Part shown: one piece after another, positions 1 to 10,188 of the stretch
How the letters are laid out: every line of letters starts with the position of its first letter
Numbering within the stretch: position 1 is the stretch's first letter
Source: Elusimicrobia bacterium RIFOXYA12_FULL_51_18
Lineage (GTDB): Bacteria > Elusimicrobiota > Elusimicrobia > Elusimicrobiales > UBA9959
Length of the DNA: 64,000 bases
Direction of reading: 5' to 3'
NCBI GenBank assembly: GCA_001800245.1
Contig: MGVA01000033.1
Location: 1 to 64,000, forward strand
The notes under the pieces: generated by a model
Told to the model about the DNA's origin: nothing
Databases searched by the model: none
What the model saw: only the letters and a program-made list of their open reading frames with translations
Program-made: the position numbers and the translations under genes

Positions 1-126
1 GCTGCTGCGGGGAATCCCGGCCGTCTGATGGCCATAGGCCCTTATACGGCACCTACGCAGGTATTGCTTTTTTTGTTCACAGGATCTTCCAGTGGAAACC
101 AAGTTGAACTGCAGTATTCAGGTTAA
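1..126 (+). CDS. C-terminal fragment of a CDS starting upstream of the window
   Basis: Frame 1 is open from base 1 and reads AAAGNPGRLMAIGPYTAPTQVLLFLFTGSSSGNQVELQYSG, stop TAA at 124-126, followed by a hairpin terminator. Confidence 0.5.
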   Translation, partial: AAAGNPGRLMAIGPYTAPTQVLLFLFTGSSSGNQVELQYSG

Positions 127-163
127 GAAAACAATAGAGATTCGATATCGGCGCGGGAAATTA

Positions 164-201
164 AAAAAGCGGATGAGGATATCAGCCCTCATCCGCTTTT
201 T
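164..201. terminator. Bidirectional intrinsic terminator between convergent genes
   Basis: aaaaagcggatgagg / cctcatccgcttttt perfect stem with A/T tracts. Confidence 0.8.
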
Positions 202-231
202 AATTTGTATGCTTAATATCTTTTTCCCGCC

Positions 232-1593
232 CTATCCGGTCTTGGTCTGATATTTATAGGCGAACTTGGACCGTTTGTGGGGCGGCGTGATCTGGTGCTC
301 AGACCACTCAAAGTTTTTACCGGCGATCCTGATCTGATCCCCCGGCAGCACTCCGGCTTTTTTCAGCGCCTTGTCCAGGCCGATAAGCTTAAAGATTCGT
401 CTTAGGCGGTTTATGGAGTCGGGTTGGTTGAAGTTTGTCATGGCGATAATTGTGGACAGTGCTTCACTGTTCGCTTCCATGAGGCCGTCTTCTCCCGCGG
501 AAATCCTGAAGCCTGCTTTCACCGGCTTATACAGGGCTGAAACGTCCTCGTCCAGCTCTGGTTTGTAGATTTCCGGTTCCTTTATTTTGGGCAGAAGGGA
601 TATTATATAATCCAGCAGCCCCCTGACCCCGAAGCCTGTGGCCGCGGATATCAGGAAGACAGGGTGTTTCTTGTGTTTGCCAACGAGGGCCGCATGGACC
701 TTTTTCGCTTCCGGCAGGTCGGCCTTGCTGACCACGATGATCCTCTGCTTCCGGGCCAGTTCGGGATGATAAGTTTTAAGTTCTCTGGCGATTATACCCA
801 CGGATTCTACGGGCTTGAATTTGCCGAAGCCGGCCGGGTCGACAAGGTGCACCAGCATCTTTGTTCTAAGAACGTGTTTTAAAAATAGATCTCCAAGGCC
901 TTTGCCCTCATGCGCGCCCTCGATAAGGCCGGGAATATCGGCCGCCGCGAAGCTTTTACCTTTATGCGACACTATGCCCAGGTGCGGGCTGAGAGTGGTA
1001 AAAGGATAGGCCGCTATTTTGGGCCTGGCGGCGGAGATCGCCGAGAGTAAAGTGGATTTTCCGGCGTTGGGAAAACCAACGAAGCCGACATCCGCCAGCA
1101 CGCTGAGTTCCAGGTCCGCGGTAAATTCCTGGCCGGGCTCTCCGTTCTCCGAAATCTTGGGGGCGGTGTTGAACTTGGTTTTAAAAGACGTGTTGCCGCG
1201 CCCGCCCCGTCCACCGCGGGCGGCGAGGAAGCGGTCCCCGTGGCGCTTCAAGTCGGCCGTTACGCGGCCGTCAGCCTTCACGATGGTGCCGCATGGGACG
1301 TAAACCAGGATGTCTGCGCCTTTCAGGCCGCTCATGTGTTTGCTGGCCCCGGGCCCGCCCTGTTCCGCTCTGATGTGGGGGTGATTTGCGATCTCGTGCA
1401 GTGTGGTGATATTGGAGGAAGCCTCAAACCATATGTCTCCGCCTTTTCCGCCGTTGCCGCCGTTAGGGCCTCCGTATGGCACAAATTTTTCCCTGCGAAA
1501 AGAAGCGCAGCCGTCCCCGCCTTTGCCGGCCCGCAGGTAAACCCTGGCGGTATCTATAAAATCCGTTCTTTCTGCGTGTCCCTGGTTTTGCAT
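232..1593 (-). CDS. obgE: GTPase Obg/CgtA
   Basis: Obg Gly-rich domain FIDTARVYLRAGKGGDGCASFRREKFVPYGGPNGGNGGKGGD plus G1 motif GFPNAGKSTLL; start chosen at the internal Met (ORF extends to 1671). Confidence 0.95.
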   Translation of the reverse strand: MQNQGHAERTDFIDTARVYLRAGKGGDGCASFRREKFVPYGGPNGGNGGKGGDIWFEASSNITTLHEIANHPHIRAEQGGPGASKHMSGLKGADILVYVPCGTIVKADGRVTADLKRHGDRFLAARGGRGGRGNTSFKTKFNTAPKISENGEPGQEFTADLELSVLADVGFVGFPNAGKSTLLSAISAARPKIAAYPFTTLSPHLGIVSHKGKSFAAADIPGLIEGAHEGKGLGDLFLKHVLRTKMLVHLVDPAGFGKFKPVESVGIIARELKTYHPELARKQRIIVVSKADLPEAKKVHAALVGKHKKHPVFLISAATGFGVRGLLDYIISLLPKIKEPEIYKPELDEDVSALYKPVKAGFRISAGEDGLMEANSEALSTIIAMTNFNQPDSINRLRRIFKLIGLDKALKKAGVLPGDQIRIAGKNFEWSEHQITPPHKRSKFAYKYQTKTG

Positions 1594-1700
1594 AAATAGA
1601 TCCAATCTTGAACCATCACGATCCGGGAATCCCGGCGCGGCGCTCATGCGCCGGCTAATTCGTGTACTCAACCCATTTGCCGCAACCGTATATGTAATAA

Positions 1701-1733
1701 AAAACCTCCTGATTGGAAGAGCCAGGAGGTTTT
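1701..1733 (-). terminator. Intrinsic terminator downstream of rpmA
   Basis: aaaacctcctg...caggaggtttt stem; U-tract on the minus-strand transcript. Confidence 0.75.
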
Positions 1734-1748
1734 AAGCAAGGTTGCGGG

Positions 1749-2012
1749 TTATTTGGAAACCTGAGGATAAACGCTGATTTGCTTCTTGTTACGTTTTGCC
1801 CACTCGAATTTCACTATTCCGGTCACTTTTGAGAAGAGCGTGTCGTCCGAACCCTTGCCGACGTTAAGGCCGGGCAGAAATTTGGTTCCACGCTGCCTGA
1901 CCAGAATCTCTCCGGCATTGACGCTCTGGCTGCCGTAGCGTTTAACGCCAAGCCGCTGGCCATGACTGTCTCTTCCGTTAGTTGACGAACCCTGGGATTT
2001 TGTTCCTGCCAT
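1749..2012 (-). CDS. rpmA: 50S ribosomal protein L27
   Basis: [44 protein letters not shown]. Confidence 0.97.
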   Translation of the reverse strand: MAGTKSQGSSTNGRDSHGQRLGVKRYGSQSVNAGEILVRQRGTKFLPGLNVGKGSDDTLFSKVTGIVKFEWAKRNKKQISVYPQVSK

Positions 2013-2025
2013 AACTTTTAAGCCC

Positions 2026-2337
2026 CTATGACAACTGAATATCTTTAACTTGGAGTTCGGTCAGTTCCTGGCGGTGGCCGGAACTTTTCTCGTAAGCTTT
2101 CTTGATACGTTTTCTGAAAACGATAATTTTGTCGCCTCTAAGGTGTCGTACGACCTTGGCGGTCACCTTGGCTGAGGGGGACTTGCCGGGGGCCGCGTTC
2201 TTGTCTTCCTGAGAAGCGGTCCATAAAGCGTTAAAAGTCACATCCTCGCCGGCTTTGACCTCGAGCCGCTCGACCTGCAAAATTTCGCCGGGGATGACCC
2301 AATACTGTTTGCCGCCTGTTTCAATTATTGCGTACAT
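2026..2337 (-). CDS. rplU: 50S ribosomal protein L21
   Basis: [14 protein letters not shown]...; adjacent to L27 and Obg. Confidence 0.96.
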   Translation of the reverse strand: MYAIIETGGKQYWVIPGEILQVERLEVKAGEDVTFNALWTASQEDKNAAPGKSPSAKVTAKVVRHLRGDKIIVFRKRIKKAYEKSSGHRQELTELQVKDIQLS

Positions 2338-2435
2338 AGTAGATATATATTAGCAAAACAAACTATTTTTTGCAATTGTTTTGCTGATTTTTTTCGATCC
2401 GTGGGATGCAATCGTCTGCCGCACGGGTGTGTACG

Positions 2436-2942
2436 TTAGAGGGTTGATTTGTTTTGTATCGGGTCGGCCGGCACCAGCTTTATCAGCCGGTTCTTTTTTG
2501 CGGGGAGTATTACCGGGCGTTTGTTCTCGTTAACGCGCTGTTCGTGGCCCGGCTGAGCGGCTTTTGCGGGAATATCTGCCGGAGCGTCTCTCATGAGGCG
2601 TTTCTTATTAACAGGGGTATCTTTCACCTCCGCTTCGGAGGAGATATCTTTTTCTATGGCTTTTTGAAGGAGGACTTTTGAACCTTCCCGGTAAAGCGGG
2701 TCGTTTACGTTGCTGAACTCGTCGAATGCGGTATGGCCGATCACTGCCTCTTCCGCTTTGGGAATTCCAGGGTCGGAGACAACCGAACTGCGGATCTTTT
2801 CGCCGGGGGTGACGGCCGCTTTTGGGATGGGCGCTTTTATGGCGGAGGGCAAAGGCGCGCCGGCGGCGTTAGCGTAAAGCGAAACGGAGCATACGGCTGA
2901 AATTTTGAGAAATGCTTTCATTGTAAAACTCTCCATTGGCAT
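2436..2942 (-). CDS. Hypothetical secreted protein
   Basis: Signal-peptide-like N-terminus, no recognised domain. Confidence 0.5.
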   Translation of the reverse strand: MPMESFTMKAFLKISAVCSVSLYANAAGAPLPSAIKAPIPKAAVTPGEKIRSSVVSDPGIPKAEEAVIGHTAFDEFSNVNDPLYREGSKVLLQKAIEKDISSEAEVKDTPVNKKRLMRDAPADIPAKAAQPGHEQRVNENKRPVILPAKKNRLIKLVPADPIQNKSTL

Positions 2943-3052
2943 ACCTGTTTGCTGCCTTTATATTATGGCTTAAAAACCGCGACTCCGTAAGTGACTAATG
3001 GCCCTGGATCCGATGGGCCATTAGGGCAGAAGCGAGTTTTTTGTTATATGTT

Positions 3053-4213
3053 TTAAGTATCAAGTGAGCGACTTCCGGTCTTAAGCTTTATGAGCTTTTC
3101 ATATAGCGCAAGGTGATCCAACGCGGGCTTTTCCCAGGAAAGGCCCGCGGCCAGTTTTATGCCGCCGCGGGAAAGCCGATCCCTGCAGGCTGGATCGGTC
3201 ATACGGTCTGCAAGTATTCTAATCTCTTCCGTATCCCAGGGATGCTCAAGGATAAAAGCATTTTCCTCGTTTTTAAAGAGTTCGCTTACCCCGGCGTATC
3301 TGGTTGTGATTACGGGTAAGCCCATGGCCATTGCCTCAAGAACAGCCAGACCGAAGGTATCCATGGGGGTTGGATTTATTAATATATCCCCCGCGCTGAA
3401 AAGATCCCTTATATCCCCCCATTTACTTTCGCAGATAAGTTTTAAGCCCAGTTCCGCCGCCAGGGCGGCGTATTTATCTTCGCGGAAAGGTCCGGCCGCT
3501 ATAAGGACGCTGGTTTTGGCGCAACGGCCGGCGGCAATTCCTCTTATAGCGAACTCAAGCCCTTTCCAAGAGTCGCCGATATATACAAAAGTCAATTCGT
3601 CAGCGGCCAGGTTCAACATGGCCCGCGTGTCTTTACGGCGGTCCTGGCGTTGTGCTGGTGAGAAGTATAATGAATCCACCCCGTGCCGTATAACCGTCAT
3701 CTTATCCAAGCCTACGCCGTAGGTTTCGGCGATCCCGTCGGCGGAGAGCTTTGACGCCGCCACCACGCTTTTATAACGCCGCGGCGCAAAACGTTTCCGC
3801 TCTATAAAAGTGCGGAGAAACCTGTTCTTTGAGCGCAGGCGCGGCCGGTCTATGGTGAAAGGCACGGCGGACATCCTCTTCACTTCCACAGGTTGGGGAT
3901 CGTTATGCATCACTATCACGTCCTGCCAGACTGTTAGCAGATGGCTGACCACCAGGTCATGGCCGCCTTTTAGAAACGGCAGGAGCGCTCCGAAAGGCGC
4001 GGCCCAGATCCTGTTCGAACCGCGCAGGCAGGGGTAACGGTGAAGAAAGACATTCTCCGGCAGGCTTTTTTTATCTTCCGGAGTCATCAACAGCCGCGAG
4101 GCGTAGATATGTGTCTCGTGTCCGCGCTTTGCGAATTCCCGTGTCAGAGAAAGGACCACCCTTGAAATGCCGTTATTTAGCGACAGAGCGTGAATTAGGA
4201 CGGCCAGGTTCAT
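3053..4213 (-). CDS. Glycosyltransferase family 4 (GT-B)
   Basis: C-terminal GT4 pattern PTPMDTFGLAVLEAMAMGLPVITT. Confidence 0.85.
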   Translation of the reverse strand: MNLAVLIHALSLNNGISRVVLSLTREFAKRGHETHIYASRLLMTPEDKKSLPENVFLHRYPCLRGSNRIWAAPFGALLPFLKGGHDLVVSHLLTVWQDVIVMHNDPQPVEVKRMSAVPFTIDRPRLRSKNRFLRTFIERKRFAPRRYKSVVAASKLSADGIAETYGVGLDKMTVIRHGVDSLYFSPAQRQDRRKDTRAMLNLAADELTFVYIGDSWKGLEFAIRGIAAGRCAKTSVLIAAGPFREDKYAALAAELGLKLICESKWGDIRDLFSAGDILINPTPMDTFGLAVLEAMAMGLPVITTRYAGVSELFKNEENAFILEHPWDTEEIRILADRMTDPACRDRLSRGGIKLAAGLSWEKPALDHLALYEKLIKLKTGSRSLDT

Positions 4214-4971
4214 AAGATGGATTTTTTCCCGGCCTGCCGCAGGCGCAGCGCAAAATTAAAAAACCCGCTTTTTCCGCTTATGATGCGCCGCGGGACGGCG
4301 AAGATCTCTCCGTCCCCGTCTTCCGTGGCGAAACCTATCTTGTAGCCGGCTTCCGCCAGGGCGCGTTTTGCCGCCGGAGTATAGGCGCCATAGGGATAGG
4401 CGAACCAGGAGACTTCGGAACCAAGCGCCAGTTCCAGCTCCGTCCTGGACTTGGCGGCTTCTTCAGCCAGCGCGGGAGCGTCCAGTTGTGCGAAATTTTT
4501 GTGGCGGACGCCGTGGGATCCTATACACCAGCCCTCGTCCTTTAACGCTTTGAGCTCATCCGGTTTAAGCAGGCGGTTCGGAGAGTTCGCGTCTTCTCCG
4601 TCCCAGAAAGCGTTACGGCCGAAACCGGATGAAACCATAAAGAGCACTGCGGAAAATCCGCTTTTTTTCAGGATCGGCAGGGCGCGGGTGAACGCGCTTT
4701 CAAAAGCGTCGTCAAAAGTGATCAGGAACGGTTTTTCCGGCAGCCGCGCCGGAAGACCCAACCGGGCTTTAAGGTATTCCGCGGGGTCTGCGGTCCGGTA
4801 GCCCAGGAGGGTCAGAAGTTTCATCTGGTTCTCGAAATTGGAGGGGGTGACGCAGGTATTGGGATTGGCGTCATAATCCGAAGGCTCGGCAATCTTGTGG
4901 TAGACCAGCACGGGTATTTTAGGATAACGGCTCATTACTTGATTATCCCTTTTTCCAGGCGGTGATTTCAA
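4210..4971 (-). CDS. Polysaccharide deacetylase (NodB homology, CE4)
   Basis: PFLITFDDAFESAF; GSHGVRHKNF; WFAYPYGAY motifs. Confidence 0.88.
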   Translation of the reverse strand: MKSPPGKRDNQVMSRYPKIPVLVYHKIAEPSDYDANPNTCVTPSNFENQMKLLTLLGYRTADPAEYLKARLGLPARLPEKPFLITFDDAFESAFTRALPILKKSGFSAVLFMVSSGFGRNAFWDGEDANSPNRLLKPDELKALKDEGWCIGSHGVRHKNFAQLDAPALAEEAAKSRTELELALGSEVSWFAYPYGAYTPAAKRALAEAGYKIGFATEDGDGEIFAVPRRIISGKSGFFNFALRLRQAGKKSIL

Positions 4972-5182
4972 ACCCTCGCTTCGGAGAGCTTTAAATATAG
5001 TGCAAAGGATCGGCCCAATCTATGCGGCAGGCAGGGTGTGGCAATGGCGTTGCGCCGCTATGAGGCTCCGGAAGCAATGTCATAAAATAGTTATCCGGTT
5101 AACGAGAATCAATAGCTGGTGTTGCGTGGTGCCCTGAGAATTCATAAAATAAAGATTCGGTGAATTTAGTTCCGGAGGCAAC

Positions 5183-5869
5183 ATGCTTAGAGATATAGCG
5201 GATCTTTTTATAGACCCCGTTTTGCGCATTTGGGCTATTTTCTCGGCTTATGTGCCCAACCTGATAGCGGCTCTGCTCTTTATCCTCTTCGGCCTGTTTA
5301 TTGCCAGGGTCTTAAGTTCGCTCCTTGAACAGTTTCTCCGGAAGATAAAACTGGATTCCTACACTAGCCAGGTCGGTATTAACGAGATCATGGTCCGCTT
5401 CGGTTTCGGACGCTCGCCCTCCGCCATTATCGGTTTCCTGATCTACTGGTCGCTCATTATGGTTTTTTTTGTTTCCGCCGCCAATATCCTTAACCTTACC
5501 GTGATTTCGGATATTCTTGAACGGTTCATTATCGGTTTTATTCCTAAGATCGCGGCGGCCATCTTCATCGCCTTCGGCGGTCTTATGTTTGCCAAGTTCA
5601 TCTCCGATGTGGTGACTAACTCCGCCGCGGCCAATAATCTGCGGGGGGGGAGATCGCTTTCAAGGATCGTTCATTTTGTTATCCTGGTGTTTACCGCGAT
5701 AGCGGCGGTTGAGCAGCTGGGTATAGAGATGAAGATCATACGCTCCAGTCTGAATATTCTGTTCGCTTCTTTCGGACTGGCCTTCGCTATAGCGGTAGGT
5801 TTGGGCGCCAAGGATATAGCCCACGGTATCATCAAGGGCATGTTTACTGAAAATAAGGAAGAGAAGTAA
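5183..5869 (+). CDS. Small-conductance mechanosensitive channel-like conserved-TM-helix protein
   Basis: Multiple TM helices; FASFGLAFAIAVGLGAKDIAHGIIKGMF resembles the conserved TM-helix/MscS-like family. Confidence 0.7.
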   Translation: MLRDIADLFIDPVLRIWAIFSAYVPNLIAALLFILFGLFIARVLSSLLEQFLRKIKLDSYTSQVGINEIMVRFGFGRSPSAIIGFLIYWSLIMVFFVSAANILNLTVISDILERFIIGFIPKIAAAIFIAFGGLMFAKFISDVVTNSAAANNLRGGRSLSRIVHFVILVFTAIAAVEQLGIEMKIIRSSLNILFASFGLAFAIAVGLGAKDIAHGIIKGMFTENKEEK

Positions 5870-5900
5870 ACGAGAATAGAAAAGAGCGCAGACAATTTAA

Positions 5901-5936
5901 AAAGCGGCCGTGGTTCAATAACCACGGCCGCTTTTC
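5901..5936. terminator. Bidirectional intrinsic terminator
   Basis: aaaagcggccgtggtt-caat-aaccacggccgctttt perfect 16-bp stem. Confidence 0.9.
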
Positions 5937-6041
5937 TGACTGACCCGAATCCTGCAATTTAAGCCGTTTACATTCGCAAACCGGCGGCACAAAAAAATGC
6001 AACTGCATTTTTCGGGCTAATTCCTATGCGCTACACCGTCC

Positions 6042-6210
6042 TAGGAGCCTGTCCGACATAAGCAATTTCGCCTGCAATTGCCGCTTTTTGCCTGCGCCTT
6101 CGCACCGCTCAACTTACAGGTTCATTGGAGCCTGCTCGTTTCGCGTTGCTTCGGCTCGGCTTCAAAACCGGAAATTTCGGCATGAAAGCCTTATGTCGGA
6201 CAGGCTCCTA
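6042..6210. repeat. Intergenic element bounded by 21-bp perfect inverted repeats
   Basis: taggagcctgtccgacataag (6042-6062) and cttatgtcggacaggctccta (6190-6210). Confidence 0.85.
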
Positions 6211-7917
6211 GTCCAGATAATCGCGCAGCATCTTGCTGCGCGAGGGGTGGCGGAGCTTCCTGATGGCTTTTGCTTCTATCTGGCGAACGCGTTCGCGGGT
6301 GACGCGGAAGATCTTGCCGACTTCTTCCAGGGTTCGGGGGTAGCCTGACTCTATGCCGAAGCGCAGTTTGATAATCTTGGCTTCCCTGTCGGTCAGAGTG
6401 TCCAGTATCTTCGTCACTTCCCGGCGCCTCAGAAGGTCCAGGGCGGAGTGGGAGGGCGGGAGGCCGCCTTTATCTTCTATGAAGTCTTCAAGGTGGGAAT
6501 CCTCGTCTTCGCCTATCGGGGTGGACAGCGAGATGGGATCCTGCATTATCTTGAAAGCGTTCTTGACCTTGTCCATGGAGATGTGGAGGTGCTTTGAGTA
6601 TTCCTCTATGGCGGGGTCGCGTCCGAATTCCTGCCGGTATTTTCTAGTGACCTTCATGAGTTTTGAAACAAGTTCCTTCATGTGGACCGGGATGCGGATG
6701 GTGCGCGCCTGGTCGGCTATGGCGCGGTTGATGGACTGGCGTATCCACCAGGTGGCATAGGTGGAGAATTTGAAGCCGCGCTTGTACTCGAATTTCTCCA
6801 CGGCCTTCATGAGCCCCAGACCGCCTTCCTGGATGAGATCGGAAAGCTCGAGATTCGAGTTTACGTGTTTTTTTGCAATGGACACTACCAGCCGCAGATT
6901 CGCCTTGATGAGCTTGAGCTTATCCTGAAGGATCTGATCTTCCAGGAAAGTGATCTTGTCGTTAAGCGTCATGAAGTCGTCCGGACTGATCGGGAGTGTG
7001 CGGATAAGATGTTTTTCGCGTTCTTTTATGGCCGCGATATTTTCCAGCGCCGCCTCTACTTCCGTGGGATTGTAACCCCATTTTGACCTGAAAGCTCCAG
7101 GATTCATGCGGTTCCTGCGCACCAATTCGTAGTCGGTCCTGAGTTTGTTCAGGTCTCCGTACTGTTTCTGGTATTTTTCCAGTTCCGTGCGGTATTCCTT
7201 GATCTTGTGGGCCAGGTTCTTTATTCTGTTAGTGAGGCGCTTTATTTTTTCCTGGTTAAGATTCAGGTTGATAATGGTTTTTACAATTTCTTTGCGCTTC
7301 CGGTCGATGATGCCGGCTATGTTCTTTTTCTGTTCGTTGGGCAGCTGGGGTTTGTTAAAGCGCTCAGTCAGTTTGGCTATCTCTTTTTCCGTCCTGGTGA
7401 TGAGGTGCGCCACATTTTTCATCTTTCGTTTCATGGCTGAAAGCTCGTGTGCGGATTTGCGTCCGCGGGGCATGAGCTCTTTGGTGGTCATCTCTTCCTG
7501 TTCGATCAGGGTTTCCCAGTTGCGGATCTCGCGCATGGTGATGGGGGATTCCAGGACCAGCATGCGGAGCTCTTTCTCGCGTTCGCGGGAATTACGGGCC
7601 AGCGTAACTTCCTCATCGCGGGTTAAAAGCGGGACTTTGCCCATCTCGGAGAGATACATCCGGATGGAATTTGAAACGTCCGGCGCGGCGCCCCATTCTT
7701 CGGTATATGCTTCCCGTTCCGCCGCCGCGACCATTTTAAACTTCTTTCGGTCCACTACCTCGATGCCGAGGTCCTCCAGCGTGCCCATGAGCGTGTCTAT
7801 TTCCTCGCTGGACATGGAGGCGTTGGTGAGCGAGCGGTTTATTTCTTCAAGCGTGATGTAACCGTGCTCCTTGCCGAGTTCCACTAGATCCCGTAAAGCT
7901 TTTCTTGCCTGTGCCAT
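6208..7917 (-). CDS. rpoD: RNA polymerase primary sigma factor (sigma-70)
   Basis: [53 protein letters not shown]; region 4.2 present; start at MAQARK with RBS aggaaggag. Confidence 0.97.
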   Translation of the reverse strand: MAQARKALRDLVELGKEHGYITLEEINRSLTNASMSSEEIDTLMGTLEDLGIEVVDRKKFKMVAAAEREAYTEEWGAAPDVSNSIRMYLSEMGKVPLLTRDEEVTLARNSREREKELRMLVLESPITMREIRNWETLIEQEEMTTKELMPRGRKSAHELSAMKRKMKNVAHLITRTEKEIAKLTERFNKPQLPNEQKKNIAGIIDRKRKEIVKTIINLNLNQEKIKRLTNRIKNLAHKIKEYRTELEKYQKQYGDLNKLRTDYELVRRNRMNPGAFRSKWGYNPTEVEAALENIAAIKEREKHLIRTLPISPDDFMTLNDKITFLEDQILQDKLKLIKANLRLVVSIAKKHVNSNLELSDLIQEGGLGLMKAVEKFEYKRGFKFSTYATWWIRQSINRAIADQARTIRIPVHMKELVSKLMKVTRKYRQEFGRDPAIEEYSKHLHISMDKVKNAFKIMQDPISLSTPIGEDEDSHLEDFIEDKGGLPPSHSALDLLRRREVTKILDTLTDREAKIIKLRFGIESGYPRTLEEVGKIFRVTRERVRQIEAKAIRKLRHPSRSKMLRDYLD

Positions 7918-7931
7918 AGTATTTCTCCTTC

Positions 7932-7991
7932 CTTGTCGCATCCGTCTTAGGCGGATGGACTACCGCCGGGCTTTATCAGGTGGCGCCCGGT
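7932..7991. repeat. Two-stem intergenic repeat (family member)
   Basis: cttgtcgca-tccg...cgga-...cgccgggctttatcaggtggcgcccggt; same architecture as 51110 and 51302. Confidence 0.65.
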
Positions 7992-8015
7992 ACCTGTTCT
8001 GCTGAATTGCGGCCG

Positions 8016-9782
8016 TTACTCCGTATCGGTTTTAACCTTAAGGCCTTTTTTGAGTCCCATCAGAGCGATATATTCCGCCATCTCGGCCTGCGTGAGAGAC
8101 CCCATCCGGCTCTTAAGCTCTTTGCGCTTGCGCTCCAGTGAAAGTTTTCTCAGCGTCTCCGCGGCCTTAGCAGCATTCTGTGTGGTATTCATGTCGGGAC
8201 CCATCTCTTCCACCGACAGCTTCATTATGATCCCCGCGTATTCGGGCAAAAGTTCCACCAGGCGGGGGATGGTTTTTGCCGGATCTTCTCCCGCCAAGTC
8301 CTTAACGGCTGAAAATATCCTTTTTGAAACCGGGTTCTGAAAATCCGCTTCCGTCAGGTCTTTTACGCAGGCGATCAGGCCCGGGTCCTTTACCAGCAGG
8401 TGGATGAATCCGAGTTCAATGGCCGGTACTTCAGGGAGCGCGGGGGCCCCGGCGCCGTGCCCCGGAGCGTCGCGTCGCGGGGCGGGCGCGTAAACTGATT
8501 TTTTCTTGAGCTGGCGCAGGACGGATTCCTGGGTGACGTCAAAACGGGTGGCCAGCGTCTTGACCCATTCGCTCTTAAGGATCTCGTCGCTTTGTTTTAC
8601 CACGGTGTCCAGGAGCGTTTCTATAAGTTTTGCCTTATCCTGGGAGGCCATGGCGTCGGGACGGTCGCGCAGCAGGGCGGAGATCCTGAATTCCAGGGGA
8701 TCGGCTGCCTGGGCCAGTTTGGAGTCGAAGGCCTCGCGCCCGTATTCGTTCAGGTATTCGTCGGGGTCCAGGCTTTCGCCCAAATCGGCCACCTTTACGT
8801 ACATGCCGGCTTCCATGAAAATATCTGAAGCCCGCACGGAGGCGTTGATGCCGGCTTCATCCGCGTCGAACATCAGGATGGTGTCCTTTGAATAGCGCTT
8901 TATGAAAGCCGCGTGTTCGGCGGAGAGCGCCGTGCCCAACGGGGCCACCGCGAACGTGACGCCGTGCTGGTGCGCGGCAATGACGTCCATGTATCCCTCC
9001 AGGATCAGTATGCGTCCTTCTTTACGGATCTGGGGCAGGGCCTCGTGGATGCCGTACAGTGTGCGGCGTTTGGAAAAAAGCGGGGTCTCCGGGGAGTTGA
9101 GATATTTTGGCTGCTGGCCGTCATCCAGGGCGCGGCCGCCGAAGGCTATGACGTCTCCCGTGGAGTTGCGTATGGGGAACATCACGCGGTTTCTGAAATA
9201 GTCGGTGACGGAGCCGTTGTCGCGCACGCCGGCCAGGCCGGCCGTTACGATCAGCTCTTTTGAGAATTTCTGGCGTTCCAGTTCGGCCGTCAGGGAAGGC
9301 TCGCCTGGGGCGAAGCCGAGTCCGAAATGCTCCACGGTGGCTTTATTTATCTTCCTCCCGCCCAGGTACAGGCGGACCTTTTCCCCGTTGGAAGAGAATA
9401 GCAGTTTTTTGTAAAATTCGGCGGCGGCGGTTAGGACCTTTTTCAGGTCCAGCCGTTCTTTTTCTTTGGCGCTCAGCTGGTGATACTCGGTCTCAGCCCA
9501 AGGGATGCCGGCTTTGTGGGAAAGTTTCTTAAGGGTCTCTACGAAAGTCAGACCCTCTATCTTCATGACAAAAGTGAACATATCCCCGCCCTCGTTGCAA
9601 CCGAAGCAGTAAAACATCTGTTTATCCTGGCTGACGGTGAAGGAGGGTGTCTTTTCGTTGTGGAAAGGGCAGACGGCCTTGTAATTGCGGCCGGTCCTGC
9701 GGAGCGAGGGGATATAATCCTGCACCACGTCCACAATGTCCAGTTTTTCCCGTATTGAGTCGGCGACGCCGTGAGAAGTCAT
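8016..9782 (-). CDS. dnaG: DNA primase
   Basis: CHC2 zinc finger CPFHNEKTPSFTV...FYCFGCNEGGD, Toprim EGYMDVIA. Confidence 0.97.
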   Translation of the reverse strand: MTSHGVADSIREKLDIVDVVQDYIPSLRRTGRNYKAVCPFHNEKTPSFTVSQDKQMFYCFGCNEGGDMFTFVMKIEGLTFVETLKKLSHKAGIPWAETEYHQLSAKEKERLDLKKVLTAAAEFYKKLLFSSNGEKVRLYLGGRKINKATVEHFGLGFAPGEPSLTAELERQKFSKELIVTAGLAGVRDNGSVTDYFRNRVMFPIRNSTGDVIAFGGRALDDGQQPKYLNSPETPLFSKRRTLYGIHEALPQIRKEGRILILEGYMDVIAAHQHGVTFAVAPLGTALSAEHAAFIKRYSKDTILMFDADEAGINASVRASDIFMEAGMYVKVADLGESLDPDEYLNEYGREAFDSKLAQAADPLEFRISALLRDRPDAMASQDKAKLIETLLDTVVKQSDEILKSEWVKTLATRFDVTQESVLRQLKKKSVYAPAPRRDAPGHGAGAPALPEVPAIELGFIHLLVKDPGLIACVKDLTEADFQNPVSKRIFSAVKDLAGEDPAKTIPRLVELLPEYAGIIMKLSVEEMGPDMNTTQNAAKAAETLRKLSLERKRKELKSRMGSLTQAEMAEYIALMGLKKGLKVKTDTE

Positions 9783-9900
9783 CGGTAATTATTTCCGGAC
9801 CGAGCGCTGTTATGAGATCCTAAACAGGATCCTGCGTACGCCCAAAGGCGGGACCGGCGCTATCACCCCGGGCCCTGCGTGAGCGTGTTGAGTGAAAATA

Positions 9901-9929
9901 TCCCCGCGCCGCCTTGCGGAGCGCGGGGA
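9901..9929 (-). terminator. Hairpin between rpsU and dnaG (possible attenuator)
   Basis: tccccgcgc...gcgcgggga stem in the rpsU-dnaG gap. Confidence 0.6.
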
Positions 9930-9946
9930 CAGAGTAAGACAGGAGG

Positions 9947-10153
9947 TTAGTAAGACGGTCTTCTGTTCTTACGAAGTTTGCGTCTCATCTCCTCGGATTT
10001 CAGCTTCCGTTTGAGGCTGGGGGAAAGGTAGTGCTCCCTGCGCTTGATCTCTTTCAGAATGCCGTTCTTCTCGCACTCGTGCTTGAAGCGCCTGAGCGCC
10101 TCCTCTATGTTCTCTTCTTCTCTGAGTTTAATGAAAACCACGAATATCACCAC
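9947..10153 (-). CDS. rpsU: 30S ribosomal protein S21
   Basis: EEALRRFKHECEKNGILKEIKRREHY. Confidence 0.95.
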   Translation of the reverse strand: MVIFVVFIKLREEENIEEALRRFKHECEKNGILKEIKRREHYLSPSLKRKLKSEEMRRKLRKNRRPSY

Positions 10154-10188
10154 CTTTGTGCTAACAGCTAGTATTCACCAAATCGTTC

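Noticed and set aside
1014-1303. Overlapping ORFs on both strands inside obgE and many similar cases (e.g. within rpoD, dnaG, pilB)
   Set aside because: Shadow ORFs in GC-rich coding sequence. The opposite or alternate frame carries an unambiguous conserved protein.
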